Part shown: positions 47,894 to 56,841 of the stretch, piece by piece
Layout: each line of letters begins with the position of its first letter
Numbering within the stretch: the first letter of the stretch is position 1
DNA from: Streptomyces sp. NA04227
GTDB lineage: Bacteria; Actinomycetota; Actinomycetes; Streptomycetales; Streptomycetaceae
Length of the DNA stretch: 64,000 nucleotides
Assembly: GCF_013364195.1 (NCBI RefSeq)
Contig: NZ_CP054918.1
Location: forward strand, 6,313,001 to 6,377,000
Direction of reading: 5' to 3'
Translations under genes and position numbers: made by a program
Notes under the pieces: model-generated
Database searches by the model: none
What the model saw: the letters and a program-made list of their open reading frames with translations, nothing else
What the model was told of the DNA's origin: nothing

Positions 47894-49212
47894 CAGCGGG
47901 TGCCTCCGAGCGGCAAGGTGGCGAGAACTCCCGGGAGTTGCTCGCGGTCCAGTCGGGCCAGCGCGACCTTGCCCCGGCGGGCGGCCTGCTCCAAGTCCCT
48001 TCGTGCCGCGACGAGTTCGGCGTCGCCGCGACCGGTGACCCGGACATGGCCGCGGATCGTGGTCTCCCGGTTGTCACCCCGGGCGAGCGTCAGACTGAAG
48101 GTCGTCGCAAGCGCCGGAGTGGCGCTGAGCGCGGCCACCAGTTGCGGCAGCGACGCGCCGCCGGAGCCGAGCCCGGGCCAGCGGCGTATCCAGTAGGTGG
48201 TGTGCCTGCGGTTGTCGCAGCGCCAGGAGCGGGCGCTCTCCTCGGTCCGGCGCGAGGGCAGTTCGTCGCGTCCGGCCTGGGCCGTGACCAGGGGATTGGC
48301 GCAGGCGGACGTCGCGACGGCCGCCGCGATCCCCTCTTCGGTGAGCACCGTGGTCCGGAACCCGGCACCCGTGAGACGGCTCGCCAGATGGTCCGTCACC
48401 CGCACCAGACACTTCTGTGCGCCCGTCAGGCCGCCGCCCCGGGCCGCCACCGCCTCCGCGCACAGCTCCGGGTCCAGCTTCAGCGCGATCCAGCTGATCC
48501 GGACCGCGGGCGCACCCGACTGCGCTTGCAGAGGTGCGTAGTTGGTGACCGCGATCGAGTTCTGCGGAAGGTGCAGCGCCGGGGCGGGCTGCGTGTGCAG
48601 CACGATCTGCGCCGACTCCAGCCGGATGTCGTCCACTTCGAGGGCGTCCCGCACGAGCGCGACCGGGAGCGGCCGGGCACCCCGGTCCGCCCGTATGGCC
48701 GTCGCATCGGTCTCCACCTGGAGCACCGCCGTCACGAACCCGCCGTCGCCGAGCATGCCCACCGAGCGGCGGTCGCGTCCCCCGAAGGAGTACGTACGCA
48801 GGGCCGGATCGCACTCCACCGCGGGCGCGAAACCGGGCTCGGTGCCCGGCGGCACCGGGGTGCTCGCCGCCTGCCGTCTGCGGGCGCGCAAGGCAGCCGT
48901 CGTGGCGAACCAGTCTGGCAGCGAACGACCTTGACGACGTATCAGTGCCACCACCACGAGCACCGCCGCCAACGCCCCCGCGGGCACCAGCCACAGCCCG
49001 CCCGCGACCCACCCGGCCAGCACCGCGGCGGCCGCCGCCTGAACCAGTACGAGCTGCCGCAGCAGACGCGAACCCGGCCCGCCCGCAAGTGACTTGAGCC
49101 GCGGCGAGACGGGCCCCGGTGCCGGGGCCGACGCGGCGGTCGCCGCCGCGGACCGGTCACGGTCGTCGGAACGCGTACGGGACGACGAACGCTCCCTGGT
49201 GGCAGTGGCCAT
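47893..49212 (-). CDS. eccE: T7SS membrane component EccE
   Basis: Peripheral membrane subunit of the T7SS translocon. 439 residues: a disordered Ser/Arg-rich N-terminus (SSSRTRSDDRDRS), two adjacent transmembrane helices (about residues 55-95), and a large cytoplasmic domain with SFGGRDRRSVGMLGD, typical of EccE. ATG 49212 was chosen because it gives a normal N-terminus; the frame is open to 49353. It is divergent from eccB across a 174-base gap with two GTGCAC elements (49270-49275, 49284-49289). Confidence 0.87.
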   Translation of the reverse strand: MATATRERSSSRTRSDDRDRSAAATAASAPAPGPVSPRLKSLAGGPGSRLLRQLVLVQAAAAAVLAGWVAGGLWLVPAGALAAVLVVVALIRRQGRSLPDWFATTAALRARRRQAASTPVPPGTEPGFAPAVECDPALRTYSFGGRDRRSVGMLGDGGFVTAVLQVETDATAIRADRGARPLPVALVRDALEVDDIRLESAQIVLHTQPAPALHLPQNSIAVTNYAPLQAQSGAPAVRISWIALKLDPELCAEAVAARGGGLTGAQKCLVRVTDHLASRLTGAGFRTTVLTEEGIAAAVATSACANPLVTAQAGRDELPSRRTEESARSWRCDNRRHTTYWIRRWPGLGSGGASLPQLVAALSATPALATTFSLTLARGDNRETTIRGHVRVTGRGDAELVAARRDLEQAARRGKVALARLDREQLPGVLATLPLGGTR

Positions 49213-49386
49213 CCCTGCAAACCCCCCGAACTCTCCCGAATCACCCGGCACTTCGGCCTGTTGAGGCCCGTGCACCCTACCCAGTGCACACGCGCACTCA
49301 CGCAACAGGCATAGTAGGGGCCCGGTCCGACAACGAAGGGCGGGGGCTGTCAACCCCCCGGCGCGGCACGGGGAGTGCGCTCACAG

Positions 49387-50928
49387 ATGGCATCACGGCG
49401 GGACGAACTCAACGCCTACACCTTCGCGAAGCGCCGCACGCTGGCGTCCTTCGTCCAGCCTTCCCCGACGGGCTCGGAGGAGGGCGCCCCCAAGCCGCTG
49501 CGGGCCGTGCTGCCCGGCTCCATCGTCGGCGTGATCCTCCTCGCCGGCTTCGGCGCCTGGGGCATGTTCAAACCGACGGCACCGAAGGGCTGGGACGAGC
49601 CCGAGGCGAAGGTCATCATCGCCAGCGACTCCACTACGCGGTACGTGATCCTCAGGACGGACGGCAAGAAGCAACTGCACCCCGTCCTCAACATGGCCTC
49701 CGCCAAGCTGCTCCTCGACCCCGACAAGGGCGAGGTCGTCAAGGTCAAGGAATCCGTCCTCGACAACGGCAAGATCCCGCACGGCCCCACCATCGGCATC
49801 CCGTACGCACCCGACCGCCTTCCCAAGCCCGACGAGGCCGCGGCCGACAAGCACTGGGCGGTCTGCGAGCGCCCCGGCGACGGCGGCCGCGCCATCCAGA
49901 AGGCGGCGTTCGTCTTCGCGGAGCGCGACAAGGAGAGGGTCGCGGGCAAGCGGCGCCTGAACGGCGGCCAACTCCTCTACGTACAGGGGCCCGACCCCGA
50001 CCGGCAGCGCTACATCGTCGACGCGGGCGGCACCGCGTACGAGGTCGGCGACGACGAACTGCTGCTGCGCACACTCGTCGGCGACGGGCGCAAACCGCAG
50101 CGGGTCTCCGAGGAATGGCTCAAGACCGTGCACGACGGCGAGGAGATCACCTTCCCGCGCGTCGAAGGAACGCCCGGGGACCCGGCCGGTGTCCCCGGCA
50201 ACCTCGACGAGACCGGGAACCGCATCGGCATGGTCCTGTCGGCCGGTGACGGGAACCGCAGACAGCACTACGTGGTCCTGCGCGGCCGTGTGGAGCCCGT
50301 CTCGGACTTCACCGCACGCCTGCTCCTGAACAGCAAACAACTCGGATCGCTCCGCCAGCACGGGCGCGCCCACCCGGCGGGCGCCCAGGACTTCGACCCG
50401 GAGGACAAGCACTTCGCCGCCGACCGCCGCTGGCCCACCCGGACCCCGGCGCCGGTCAACTCCGTCGCGGGCGGGCCCGGTGACCGGGACACGGTCTGCA
50501 ACGTCCTGCGCTCCGTCGACGACGACAGCGGCCGGACCACTCTCTCCACTTGGGCCGGCAGTGACTTCCCGGCGCCACTACCCGAGGGGTCGAGCAGCGC
50601 CTATGTCACCCCCGGATCAGGGCAGTTGTACCGGCAGATCGACGGATCGGCGACGGACGCCGGCGCGGTGTTCCTGGTGACCGACACGGGCCTGCGCTAC
50701 GTACTGCAGTCCAACAGCGACAGCGGCGGCGACGACGCGGGCATCGGCCGCGACAAGAAGAAGGAAGACGACAAGGACAAGGCGGCCCAGGAGGAGGCCG
50801 AACAGGCCAAGTCGCGGCTCGGCTACGCCGACGTCCGGCCCGCTCTCGTCCCCCAGGACTGGTCGGAGTTCGTACCGACGGGACCGCGACTCTCCACCGG
50901 CGCCGCACGCCAGCCGCAGGGGTCGTGA
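49387..50928 (+). CDS. eccB: T7SS membrane component EccB
   Basis: Core translocon subunit. 513 residues: the family N-terminus MASRRDELNAYTFAKRRTLA, one transmembrane helix (VLPGSIVGVILLAGFGAWGMF region, about residues 40-62), then a large periplasm-side domain with repeats. A Lys/Asp/Glu-rich stretch near residues 455-480 precedes the end. ATG 49387 matches the family start; an in-frame GTG at 49375 is an alternative. It is 7 bases upstream of the mycosin gene, so the two form an operon. Confidence 0.92.
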   Translation: MASRRDELNAYTFAKRRTLASFVQPSPTGSEEGAPKPLRAVLPGSIVGVILLAGFGAWGMFKPTAPKGWDEPEAKVIIASDSTTRYVILRTDGKKQLHPVLNMASAKLLLDPDKGEVVKVKESVLDNGKIPHGPTIGIPYAPDRLPKPDEAAADKHWAVCERPGDGGRAIQKAAFVFAERDKERVAGKRRLNGGQLLYVQGPDPDRQRYIVDAGGTAYEVGDDELLLRTLVGDGRKPQRVSEEWLKTVHDGEEITFPRVEGTPGDPAGVPGNLDETGNRIGMVLSAGDGNRRQHYVVLRGRVEPVSDFTARLLLNSKQLGSLRQHGRAHPAGAQDFDPEDKHFAADRRWPTRTPAPVNSVAGGPGDRDTVCNVLRSVDDDSGRTTLSTWAGSDFPAPLPEGSSSAYVTPGSGQLYRQIDGSATDAGAVFLVTDTGLRYVLQSNSDSGGDDAGIGRDKKKEDDKDKAAQEEAEQAKSRLGYADVRPALVPQDWSEFVPTGPRLSTGAARQPQGS

Positions 50929-50935
50929 GCGGGAC

Positions 50936-52234
50936 GTGAGCCGCGCCCTGAACGAGACGAAGCACGCCCCGCGCCCCGTACCGCGCCCCACAACTCCCGT
51001 ACTCCGTCCGGCGATCGGACGAACCGGCGCCGTACTCGCCGCCGCGGTGGCGCTGACGGCCACCCTGGCGCCGCCCGCCGCGGCCGAGGGCGAACAGTGC
51101 ACCTTCCCCGCCAAGAAGTACGAGGGGCGGCCCTGGTCCCTGCAGCGCGTGCTGCTCGACGAGCTGTGGGAGCAGTCCGAGGGCGCGGGCGTACGGGTCG
51201 CCGTGATCGACACCGGCGTCGACGTGAAACACCCGCAGCTCGCCGGGGCCGTCGACGCACGCAGCGGCACCAACACCCTGCCGAAGAAACTCAAGGACAA
51301 GGACGGCAGGACCGTCGACCGCGGGCCGCAGAACGGGACCGGGGACACTGTCGGGCACGGCACGAAGGTCGCAGGCATCATCGCGGCCCGCCCGGCGAAG
51401 AAGACCGGCTTCGTGGGTCTGGCCCCCAGGGCGAGGATCATCCCGATCCACCAGAACGACGCCGAGGGAAACGGCACCGCCGAAACTCTCGCGAAGGCGA
51501 TCGACCACGCCATCAAGGCGAAGGCCCGCGTCATCAACATCTCCCAGGACACGGCGAAGGCGGTCGCACCGGCGCCCGCCCTCCAGCAAGCCGTCAACCG
51601 TGCCCTGGCCGAGGACATCGTGGTGGTCGCCTCGGCCGGCAACGACGGACTGGGCGGCAACGTCAAGAAGACATACCCCGCCTCCTTCGAAGGCGTCCTC
51701 GCGGTCGCCTCCTCCGACCGCAACAACGAGCGGGCGGCCTTCTCCCAGTCAGGGGACTTCGTGGGCGTGGCGGCACCCGGTGTCGACATGGTCTCGACCG
51801 TCCCCAAGGGCGGCCACTGCGCCGACAACGGCACCAGCTTCTCCGCCCCCTACGTCGCCGCCGTGGCAGCCCTGATCCGGGCCAAGCACAAGAACTGGAC
51901 GCAGGAGCAGATCGTCGCCCAGATCCAGCAGACCGCGGAACGCTCCGTCGCCGGACACGACCGCTACGTCGGCTGGGGAGTCGTCGACCCGGTGCGCGCC
52001 CTGACGGAGGACGACACTCCGGTCACCAGCCCCTCCGCCCACGAGGGCGTCACTCGGGCAAAGCCTCCCACTCCGGCAGAACTCCCCACGGGTGAAACAG
52101 CCGCAGAGCGCAACAGCCGCCTGGGTACGTACATCGCCCTCGCCGCGGTCGTTCTCGCCGCCGCGATCAGCGGCGTGGCCATCGCCCTGCGCGACACCCG
52201 CAGAAGGGCACAACGACTGCGTGACACGGGGTGA
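50936..52234 (+). CDS. mycP: Type VII secretion-associated serine protease (mycosin) 1
   Basis: Subtilisin-type protease acting outside the membrane. 432 residues. Signal peptide (region IGRTGAVLAAAVALTATLAP), triad Asp92 in VIDTGV, His141 in VGHGTK, Ser301 in GTSFSAP, with the oxyanion Asn in ASAGNDG. A C-terminal membrane helix (LGTYIALAAVVLAAAISGVAI region) and basic tail match mycosins. GTG 50936 follows EccB by seven bases. Processing of secreted substrates or stabilising the translocon are the known family roles. Confidence 0.92.
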   Translation: MSRALNETKHAPRPVPRPTTPVLRPAIGRTGAVLAAAVALTATLAPPAAAEGEQCTFPAKKYEGRPWSLQRVLLDELWEQSEGAGVRVAVIDTGVDVKHPQLAGAVDARSGTNTLPKKLKDKDGRTVDRGPQNGTGDTVGHGTKVAGIIAARPAKKTGFVGLAPRARIIPIHQNDAEGNGTAETLAKAIDHAIKAKARVINISQDTAKAVAPAPALQQAVNRALAEDIVVVASAGNDGLGGNVKKTYPASFEGVLAVASSDRNNERAAFSQSGDFVGVAAPGVDMVSTVPKGGHCADNGTSFSAPYVAAVAALIRAKHKNWTQEQIVAQIQQTAERSVAGHDRYVGWGVVDPVRALTEDDTPVTSPSAHEGVTRAKPPTPAELPTGETAAERNSRLGTYIALAAVVLAAAISGVAIALRDTRRRAQRLRDTG

Positions 52235-52397
52235 GCCGCCTTGTTGTCCGGAGTAGGTACCGATACTCATACGTCGTACACGCGGGCTCGCTACTGTGTC
52301 CCCGGTCAGCAGCCGACTACCGATGAAACGTCAACTCCACGCCGTTGACCGGAAGTCGATGTGACCGACACATCAATTGACGCCTGCAAAAGATCAG

Positions 52398-52426
52398 TTG
52401 GAACTGTCATACCCAGTCACTACAGT
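52398..52426 (+). promoter_or_regulatory. Candidate promoter with overlapping inverted repeat, WXG gene group
   Basis: TTGGAA (52398-52403) and TACAGT (52421-52426) are spaced by 17 bases. The inverted repeat TCACT-AC-AGTGA at 52417-52428 overlaps the -10 hexamer, an arrangement expected for a repressor site. It lies about 78 bases before the first WXG-group gene. The rest of 52235-52503 has no gene. Confidence 0.55.
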
Positions 52427-52503
52427 GATTACTAGGCGGTACGGAACGGCCGCGCTCCGCGTTCGGGGGGACAAGCGGAGCACACTCGGGGAGGGAAGGC
52501 AGC

Positions 52504-53070
52504 GTGAGTGCTGCACAGAGTTCGGCAGGGGGCAGACCCGACGGGGTCGACCACTTCGGCGGCAACGCGATCAGCTTCCGGGACAGCCGCGGTGAGTCGG
52601 CGTCCACCACCGGCTTCGGCTCGGACGGCGGCAACGCGGACCTCTTCCGCGGCGTCGAGGCACTGAAGAACTTCAAGACCAGGATCGACACCGTCCTCAC
52701 CGACTTCGAGGCCTCGGCGGGCGGCTCCGGCAAGGTGGGACAACACCTGCTCGCCCGCGCCTCGTTCAGCGGCGCGGACATCCCCTTTCCCGAGGCGGAC
52801 GACCTCCACTCCGCCTACAACCAGGTGCACGAACGGCTGACTTCGCTCTCGCGGATGTTGGGGGATCAGATCGAGGCGATGGGTATCGCGGTCCAGGGCG
52901 CGGACATCGGTTTCGACAACCTGGACGAAGAGATGCGGCGGCGGTTTCACACGATCCAGACGCGGACGTACGAGGACCGCGAACTCTACGGGCCGGACCG
53001 TGAACGCGAACACACGGTCGCGCCCGGCCAGGAAACCCGCGACGGGGCGACCGAAGGAGGCTACGCCTGA
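52504..53070 (+). CDS. T7SS substrate-like helical protein
   Basis: 188 residues, predicted helical from about residue 45. It does not show W-x-G, but the following overlapping gene does, and the pair arrangement fits an Esx-type or PE/PPE-type heterodimer. A YEDRE segment near residue 159 fits the C-terminal secretion signal YxxxD/E. The start GTG 52504 has GGGAGGGAAGG upstream. The stop overlaps the next start by one base (TGATG). The first 45 residues are disordered. Product name is inference from context. Confidence 0.75.
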   Translation: MSAAQSSAGGRPDGVDHFGGNAISFRDSRGESASTTGFGSDGGNADLFRGVEALKNFKTRIDTVLTDFEASAGGSGKVGQHLLARASFSGADIPFPEADDLHSAYNQVHERLTSLSRMLGDQIEAMGIAVQGADIGFDNLDEEMRRRFHTIQTRTYEDRELYGPDREREHTVAPGQETRDGATEGGYA

Positions 53071-54506
53071 TGGCCGGTCAGAACACGGGAGCCGCCGGCT
53101 CCTCCCACTTCGACAGCCTTCGCCTCAACGACATGATCGACCTGGTGGAGAACTCCTACCCCGAGGACCTGGAGCACACCGGTGCGGCGCTCAGGCGCGC
53201 CTGCGAGGCCATCGGTGCCGCTGCAACCGAGCTCGGCAAGCACATCGACAACGTCGACTGGGAGGGCGAGGCGGGCACTGCCTTCCGCAAGTGGGGCAGG
53301 AAGTTGGTCGAGAAGACCCACAATCTGGCCGACTACGCCGAAACGGCAGGCACCCACATGGTCACGGCGGCCACCGGTCTTGCGTCGGTGCGCAGTTCGA
53401 TGCCGCCGAGGGACATGCGCACGGACCCGAAGACGGTCGACGAAATCCCGGTCACCAAGCGCGTCGAGGGCAACCCGGAGTACGAACAGGCCAAGGCAGG
53501 CGAACAGAACCGCCAGGAGGCCATCAACCAGATCCAGCGGTTGTCGTCGTTCTACCGGACTTCACAGACGGAGTTGGTTCGGCAGGAGGCGCCGGTTTTT
53601 GAGGTTATGCCGGAGGTAGGGGTGCCGTTTCCAACGGGTGAGGATCGACACGATCCGAGGTTCTCGTCAGGAGGGGCCGCCACGACTGAGATCCCCAATG
53701 CTCCAACCGCCCCAGGGGATGGCAACACTATTGAGCCTGCCTCACTCGACCCGGCAACGCCACTTCCAGTTCGTCCCGTTGACACTGTCGGCACAGAGAT
53801 CGATACGGTCTCGAGCCCGCCGTCGCCGAAACCGGTGGCTCCTTCGCCGCAGCCTGCCCCGACGAGTCCGCCCCCGACTGGGCCGAACCTCCCCATTGGG
53901 CCGCCGATCGTATCCGGCTCCCCTCCGTTGTCGCACATGCCTGGTCGCACCAAGCCTGGACTGCCCACTACCCCGGTGCGGGGCGTTCCGCCCGCCCAGA
54001 GCCATTTCAAAGCTCCGACTGAACGTGGCCCTGGTGCTCCGGTGGGCCGTCCCCCGACGAGCGGCGGTCCACCCACTGGGACCGGTCGGCAGGCGCCGAT
54101 CACGGGACGTCCGGTGGGTATGAGTCAGCCCAGAGGGAGGGCTGTACCTGGAAGCGGGCGTACGACCGGGATCGTTGGCGGTACGCCGCAGCAGCCCACA
54201 ACTGTGCGTCCCACTTCGGCAAGCAGTGGTCCTCGGACAGGGGGCAACACGATGGGGCCAAGGCGATCCCCACAAGGAGTGTTGGGACAAGGCCGCGCTG
54301 TTGGAGGGGAGCCTTCACGCGCAAAGCCGCGACTGCCCCGGAGCGGGGCGACTCCTCCCGATGGTGTCAGCGGTAAACCCGTGACAGATCCCACGAAAGC
54401 CGGAGCACGGGGCGACGCATCGGCTTCGCGGCTCACGCCCTCGCAAAGTGATGCAAAGAGGTCGGAAACGGAAGGCGGAAGCGGCAAAGGAAAACGGATG
54501 ACGTGA
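53070..54506 (+). CDS. WXG100-like protein with long Pro/Gly-rich tail (PPE-like substrate)
   Basis: 478 residues. A helical N-terminal domain has a WEG turn (NVDWEGEAG, near residue 66), the hallmark of WXG100/PPE proteins. From about residue 175 the sequence becomes a Pro/Gly/Thr-rich disordered tail with no fold recognised. Codon use changes abruptly near 53590 (residue 174): upstream codons end in G/C, downstream codons such as TTT, GTT, GTA, CCA, ACG appear often. The gene is therefore a mosaic whose N-terminal domain belongs to the host frame and whose tail is foreign in style. Probably exported with the preceding protein. Confidence 0.82.
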   Translation: MAGQNTGAAGSSHFDSLRLNDMIDLVENSYPEDLEHTGAALRRACEAIGAAATELGKHIDNVDWEGEAGTAFRKWGRKLVEKTHNLADYAETAGTHMVTAATGLASVRSSMPPRDMRTDPKTVDEIPVTKRVEGNPEYEQAKAGEQNRQEAINQIQRLSSFYRTSQTELVRQEAPVFEVMPEVGVPFPTGEDRHDPRFSSGGAATTEIPNAPTAPGDGNTIEPASLDPATPLPVRPVDTVGTEIDTVSSPPSPKPVAPSPQPAPTSPPPTGPNLPIGPPIVSGSPPLSHMPGRTKPGLPTTPVRGVPPAQSHFKAPTERGPGAPVGRPPTSGGPPTGTGRQAPITGRPVGMSQPRGRAVPGSGRTTGIVGGTPQQPTTVRPTSASSGPRTGGNTMGPRRSPQGVLGQGRAVGGEPSRAKPRLPRSGATPPDGVSGKPVTDPTKAGARGDASASRLTPSQSDAKRSETEGGSGKGKRMT

Positions 54507-54584
54507 GCCAGCCTCCGCAGGCGAAAGGCTCCTCAGAGGGCAACGTTCCACCCGTAATCGAATAGCCAGGCTAGGAAGAACACT

Positions 54585-55835
54585 GTGAAGACGACTGGTA
54601 GCCGCCAGTACGGAACGCGGAGTCCGCGGATGACCGCCGCCAAGGCTCGTGTTGGTGCACTGGTTGCCTCAACCGCGCTGACAGCGGCTCTCGTTGGGCA
54701 TGGTTCGCCCGCCAACGCCGCCGACGTCCAGAGCCAACAGTGGTATCTGAACTCAATGAACGCGGAAGGGCTCTGGAAGGTCAGCACCGGGCGAGGCATC
54801 ACCGTAGCCGTCGTCGACAGTGGCGTCGGAAAGACTCCGGGCCTGCAAGGGAAACTGCTGGCAGGTGAAGACGTGACGGGCACTCCCGGGGGTCCGAACG
54901 ACGACTTTAATGGTCACGGCACGACCATGGCGGAGCTTATCGCCGGATCGGGTGAGGGCGGCGGAATCAGGGGCTTGGCGCCAGACGCCAAGATTCTTCC
55001 CCTCCGCAAGAGCGCAAAAGGCTATGGGGCGGACAGCGGTGACAGCCACAAGGCCATCCGAGTTGCCGCCGACAGCGAAGCGAGGATCATCAATCTCTCA
55101 TTCGGTGGACCTGAGTGGTACCAAAGCTTGGAAGATTCCATTCGGTATGCCATATCGAAGGGAAAGTTGGTGTTCGCGGCCGTTGGAAACAGCGGAGACG
55201 GCGAGAATAAGAAAGAATATCCCGCTGGGCTACACGGAGTGGTAGGTGTCGGTGCGTCCGACAAGGACGGAAAGGTCGAGAAGTACTCTCAGCACGGCAA
55301 CTATATTGACCTCGCTGCACCGTCAGGGCAGCTTCCTGGTTATTGCGACAAGTCGCTTACCAAGTACTGCACCAGCAGCGGCGGCACAAGCTCCGCCACC
55401 GCCATCACCTCAGCCGCCGCAGCCCTGATCTGGTCCAAGCACCCTGACTGGACCGCCAATCAGGTTCTCCGCGTATTGATCGACACGGCAGGCCGTGACT
55501 GGCCGAAAGATAATCCGAGCATCTACCTCGGCTATGGCCTCATCCGTCCGGCCCGCAACATCCTGAAGAATCAAGGAAACCCAGGCCCGGCCAATATCGA
55601 CCCGATCTCGGGTAAGTCGACAATTGCTGAGCCCTCCAAGCCCGTCGGTTCTCCGGAGCCGAGTGCTGCGGAAGGCTCCTCCGAGGGATCGGCCAAGCCG
55701 TCTGTGAATCCGGAGGCGGCAAACGCTTCCAGCTCGTCGGGCGACAGTGGAAAGTACTGGCTGATCGGGATCGCCGCCGCGGGCGTACTGGCTCTTGGGG
55801 TGGCAGTCGTTGCCAGGCAGCGCCGTGGCGTGTGA
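54585..55835 (+). CDS. Type VII secretion-associated serine protease (mycosin) 2
   Basis: 416 residues, second mycosin in the locus. Signal peptide (RVGALVASTALTAALVG region), triad Asp78 in VVDSGV, His111 in GHGTTM, Ser269 in GTSSATA, all intact. It ends in a C-terminal helix (LIGIAAAGVLALGVAVVA) with basic RQRRGV. The start GTG 54585 has AGGAAGA upstream. Third codon positions are clearly less GC-rich than in mycosin 1, and the two share no obvious recent duplication. It may be dedicated to the variable cargo that follows. Confidence 0.9.
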   Translation: MKTTGSRQYGTRSPRMTAAKARVGALVASTALTAALVGHGSPANAADVQSQQWYLNSMNAEGLWKVSTGRGITVAVVDSGVGKTPGLQGKLLAGEDVTGTPGGPNDDFNGHGTTMAELIAGSGEGGGIRGLAPDAKILPLRKSAKGYGADSGDSHKAIRVAADSEARIINLSFGGPEWYQSLEDSIRYAISKGKLVFAAVGNSGDGENKKEYPAGLHGVVGVGASDKDGKVEKYSQHGNYIDLAAPSGQLPGYCDKSLTKYCTSSGGTSSATAITSAAAALIWSKHPDWTANQVLRVLIDTAGRDWPKDNPSIYLGYGLIRPARNILKNQGNPGPANIDPISGKSTIAEPSKPVGSPEPSAAEGSSEGSAKPSVNPEAANASSSSGDSGKYWLIGIAAAGVLALGVAVVARQRRGV

Positions 55836-55901
55836 AACCAGAATGTCCGTGCCGCGAGCTCACCCCTGAAAACGACCAATCGCAACTAACGAGGAGGAAT
55901 T

Positions 55902-56237
55902 ATGGTCGATAAACAGAGTGTATCCGACCAAGAAATTCGCGAAGCGACGGACGTAGTGACGCGCACGTACGACGATGTCCGGAAGAGTGTCCATAACCTG
56001 AATAACATCATCGATGGCATTCAGGGTGCCTGGGAAGGCGTCGGTGCGCGCGCCTTCCAGCAGAAGCAGAACGAGATCAACTCAAGCATGGTGCGCATTA
56101 ACCACCTTCTTGAGGGCTTCTTGGAAGCTATTGCGCAGAACAAGAAGATCAATGATCACACCGAGGATTTGGTCCGATCTGCGGCGCAAAAGGTCGAGGT
56201 TAGCCCTGCTGGGCAGTCTGCGTTCAACTCGTACTGA
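55902..56237 (+). CDS. WXG100-family protein, EsxA-like
   Basis: 111 residues, typical helix-turn-helix ESAT-6 size. The central turn is GAWEGVGA (WEG). Helices are amphipathic; an N-terminal acidic start (DQEIREATD). The terminus ends FNSY with no YxxxD/E, as expected for the partner lacking the signal. ATG 55902 has GAGGAGGAATT just upstream, the strongest binding site in this group. It heterodimerises, by family, with the following protein. Confidence 0.92.
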   Translation: MVDKQSVSDQEIREATDVVTRTYDDVRKSVHNLNNIIDGIQGAWEGVGARAFQQKQNEINSSMVRINHLLEGFLEAIAQNKKINDHTEDLVRSAAQKVEVSPAGQSAFNSY

Positions 56238-56277
56238 TCTTCGTGGCATCCGTAACCACCAACAGGAAGGCAAAGGC

Positions 56278-56586
56278 ATGTCCGTTCCCGACCCCGGGCG
56301 ATTGACAGTCACGTACAGCAACCTCGACACCGCAGCCACGGATCTCGTGCGGGAAGCACGGACGCTGGAAACATCTCTCGACATGATCCAGCGAAAAGTG
56401 CAGAGCCTCGCCGGACTCTGGGAGGGTGAAGCCTTCAATACCTACTCCCGGCAACAGCGGGAGTGGGACAAGGAGGCCGCAGATATTCACCGGGCGCTCA
56501 AGGAAATCGCGAAAGTGGTGCACGGTGCCGGCGGTGACTATCGTGGCGGCGATCTCAAAGCGGCAAGGTACTACGAGATCATGTGA
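56278..56586 (+). CDS. WXG100-family protein, EsxB-like
   Basis: 102 residues. WEG turn in GLWEGEAFNTY (residue about 48). The C-terminus contains YRGGD (Y-x-x-x-D), the general T7SS export motif recognised by the EccC ATPase. The start ATG 56278 follows a GGAAGG site. Forty bases separate it from the EsxA-like gene, so both are cotranscribed and secreted as a pair; a strong terminator follows. Confidence 0.92.
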   Translation: MSVPDPGRLTVTYSNLDTAATDLVREARTLETSLDMIQRKVQSLAGLWEGEAFNTYSRQQREWDKEAADIHRALKEIAKVVHGAGGDYRGGDLKAARYYEIM

Positions 56587-56602
56587 GTCATGGTGGAGAC
56601 TC

Positions 56603-56638
56603 GAGGGGGGGAAGTCGCTCAACCTGGCTTCCCCCCTC
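56603..56638 (+). terminator. Terminator after the Esx pair
   Basis: Inverted repeat GAGGGGGG-AAG / CTT-CCCCCCTC with one bulged G, 16 bases after the stop codon; the plus-strand esx transcript ends here. Confidence 0.8.
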
Positions 56639-56841
56639 TGCTGTCGCGAGCCAGTGATCGACTCCTTTGGGCCCGACACGTTGGGCTTCTGTCCGGGTCA
56701 CTGGCCATGGTCTCAGCAGCGGTCTCACTCCATTCGACGTGTAAACGCGGGGTTGCGGCTCACATACTCAATCCTTGAATGCATTTTGCCTCCATTCGCG
56801 GGCTGAGTGTCCACGTGCTTCCGGCTCCGTCGCTTTGTTGG

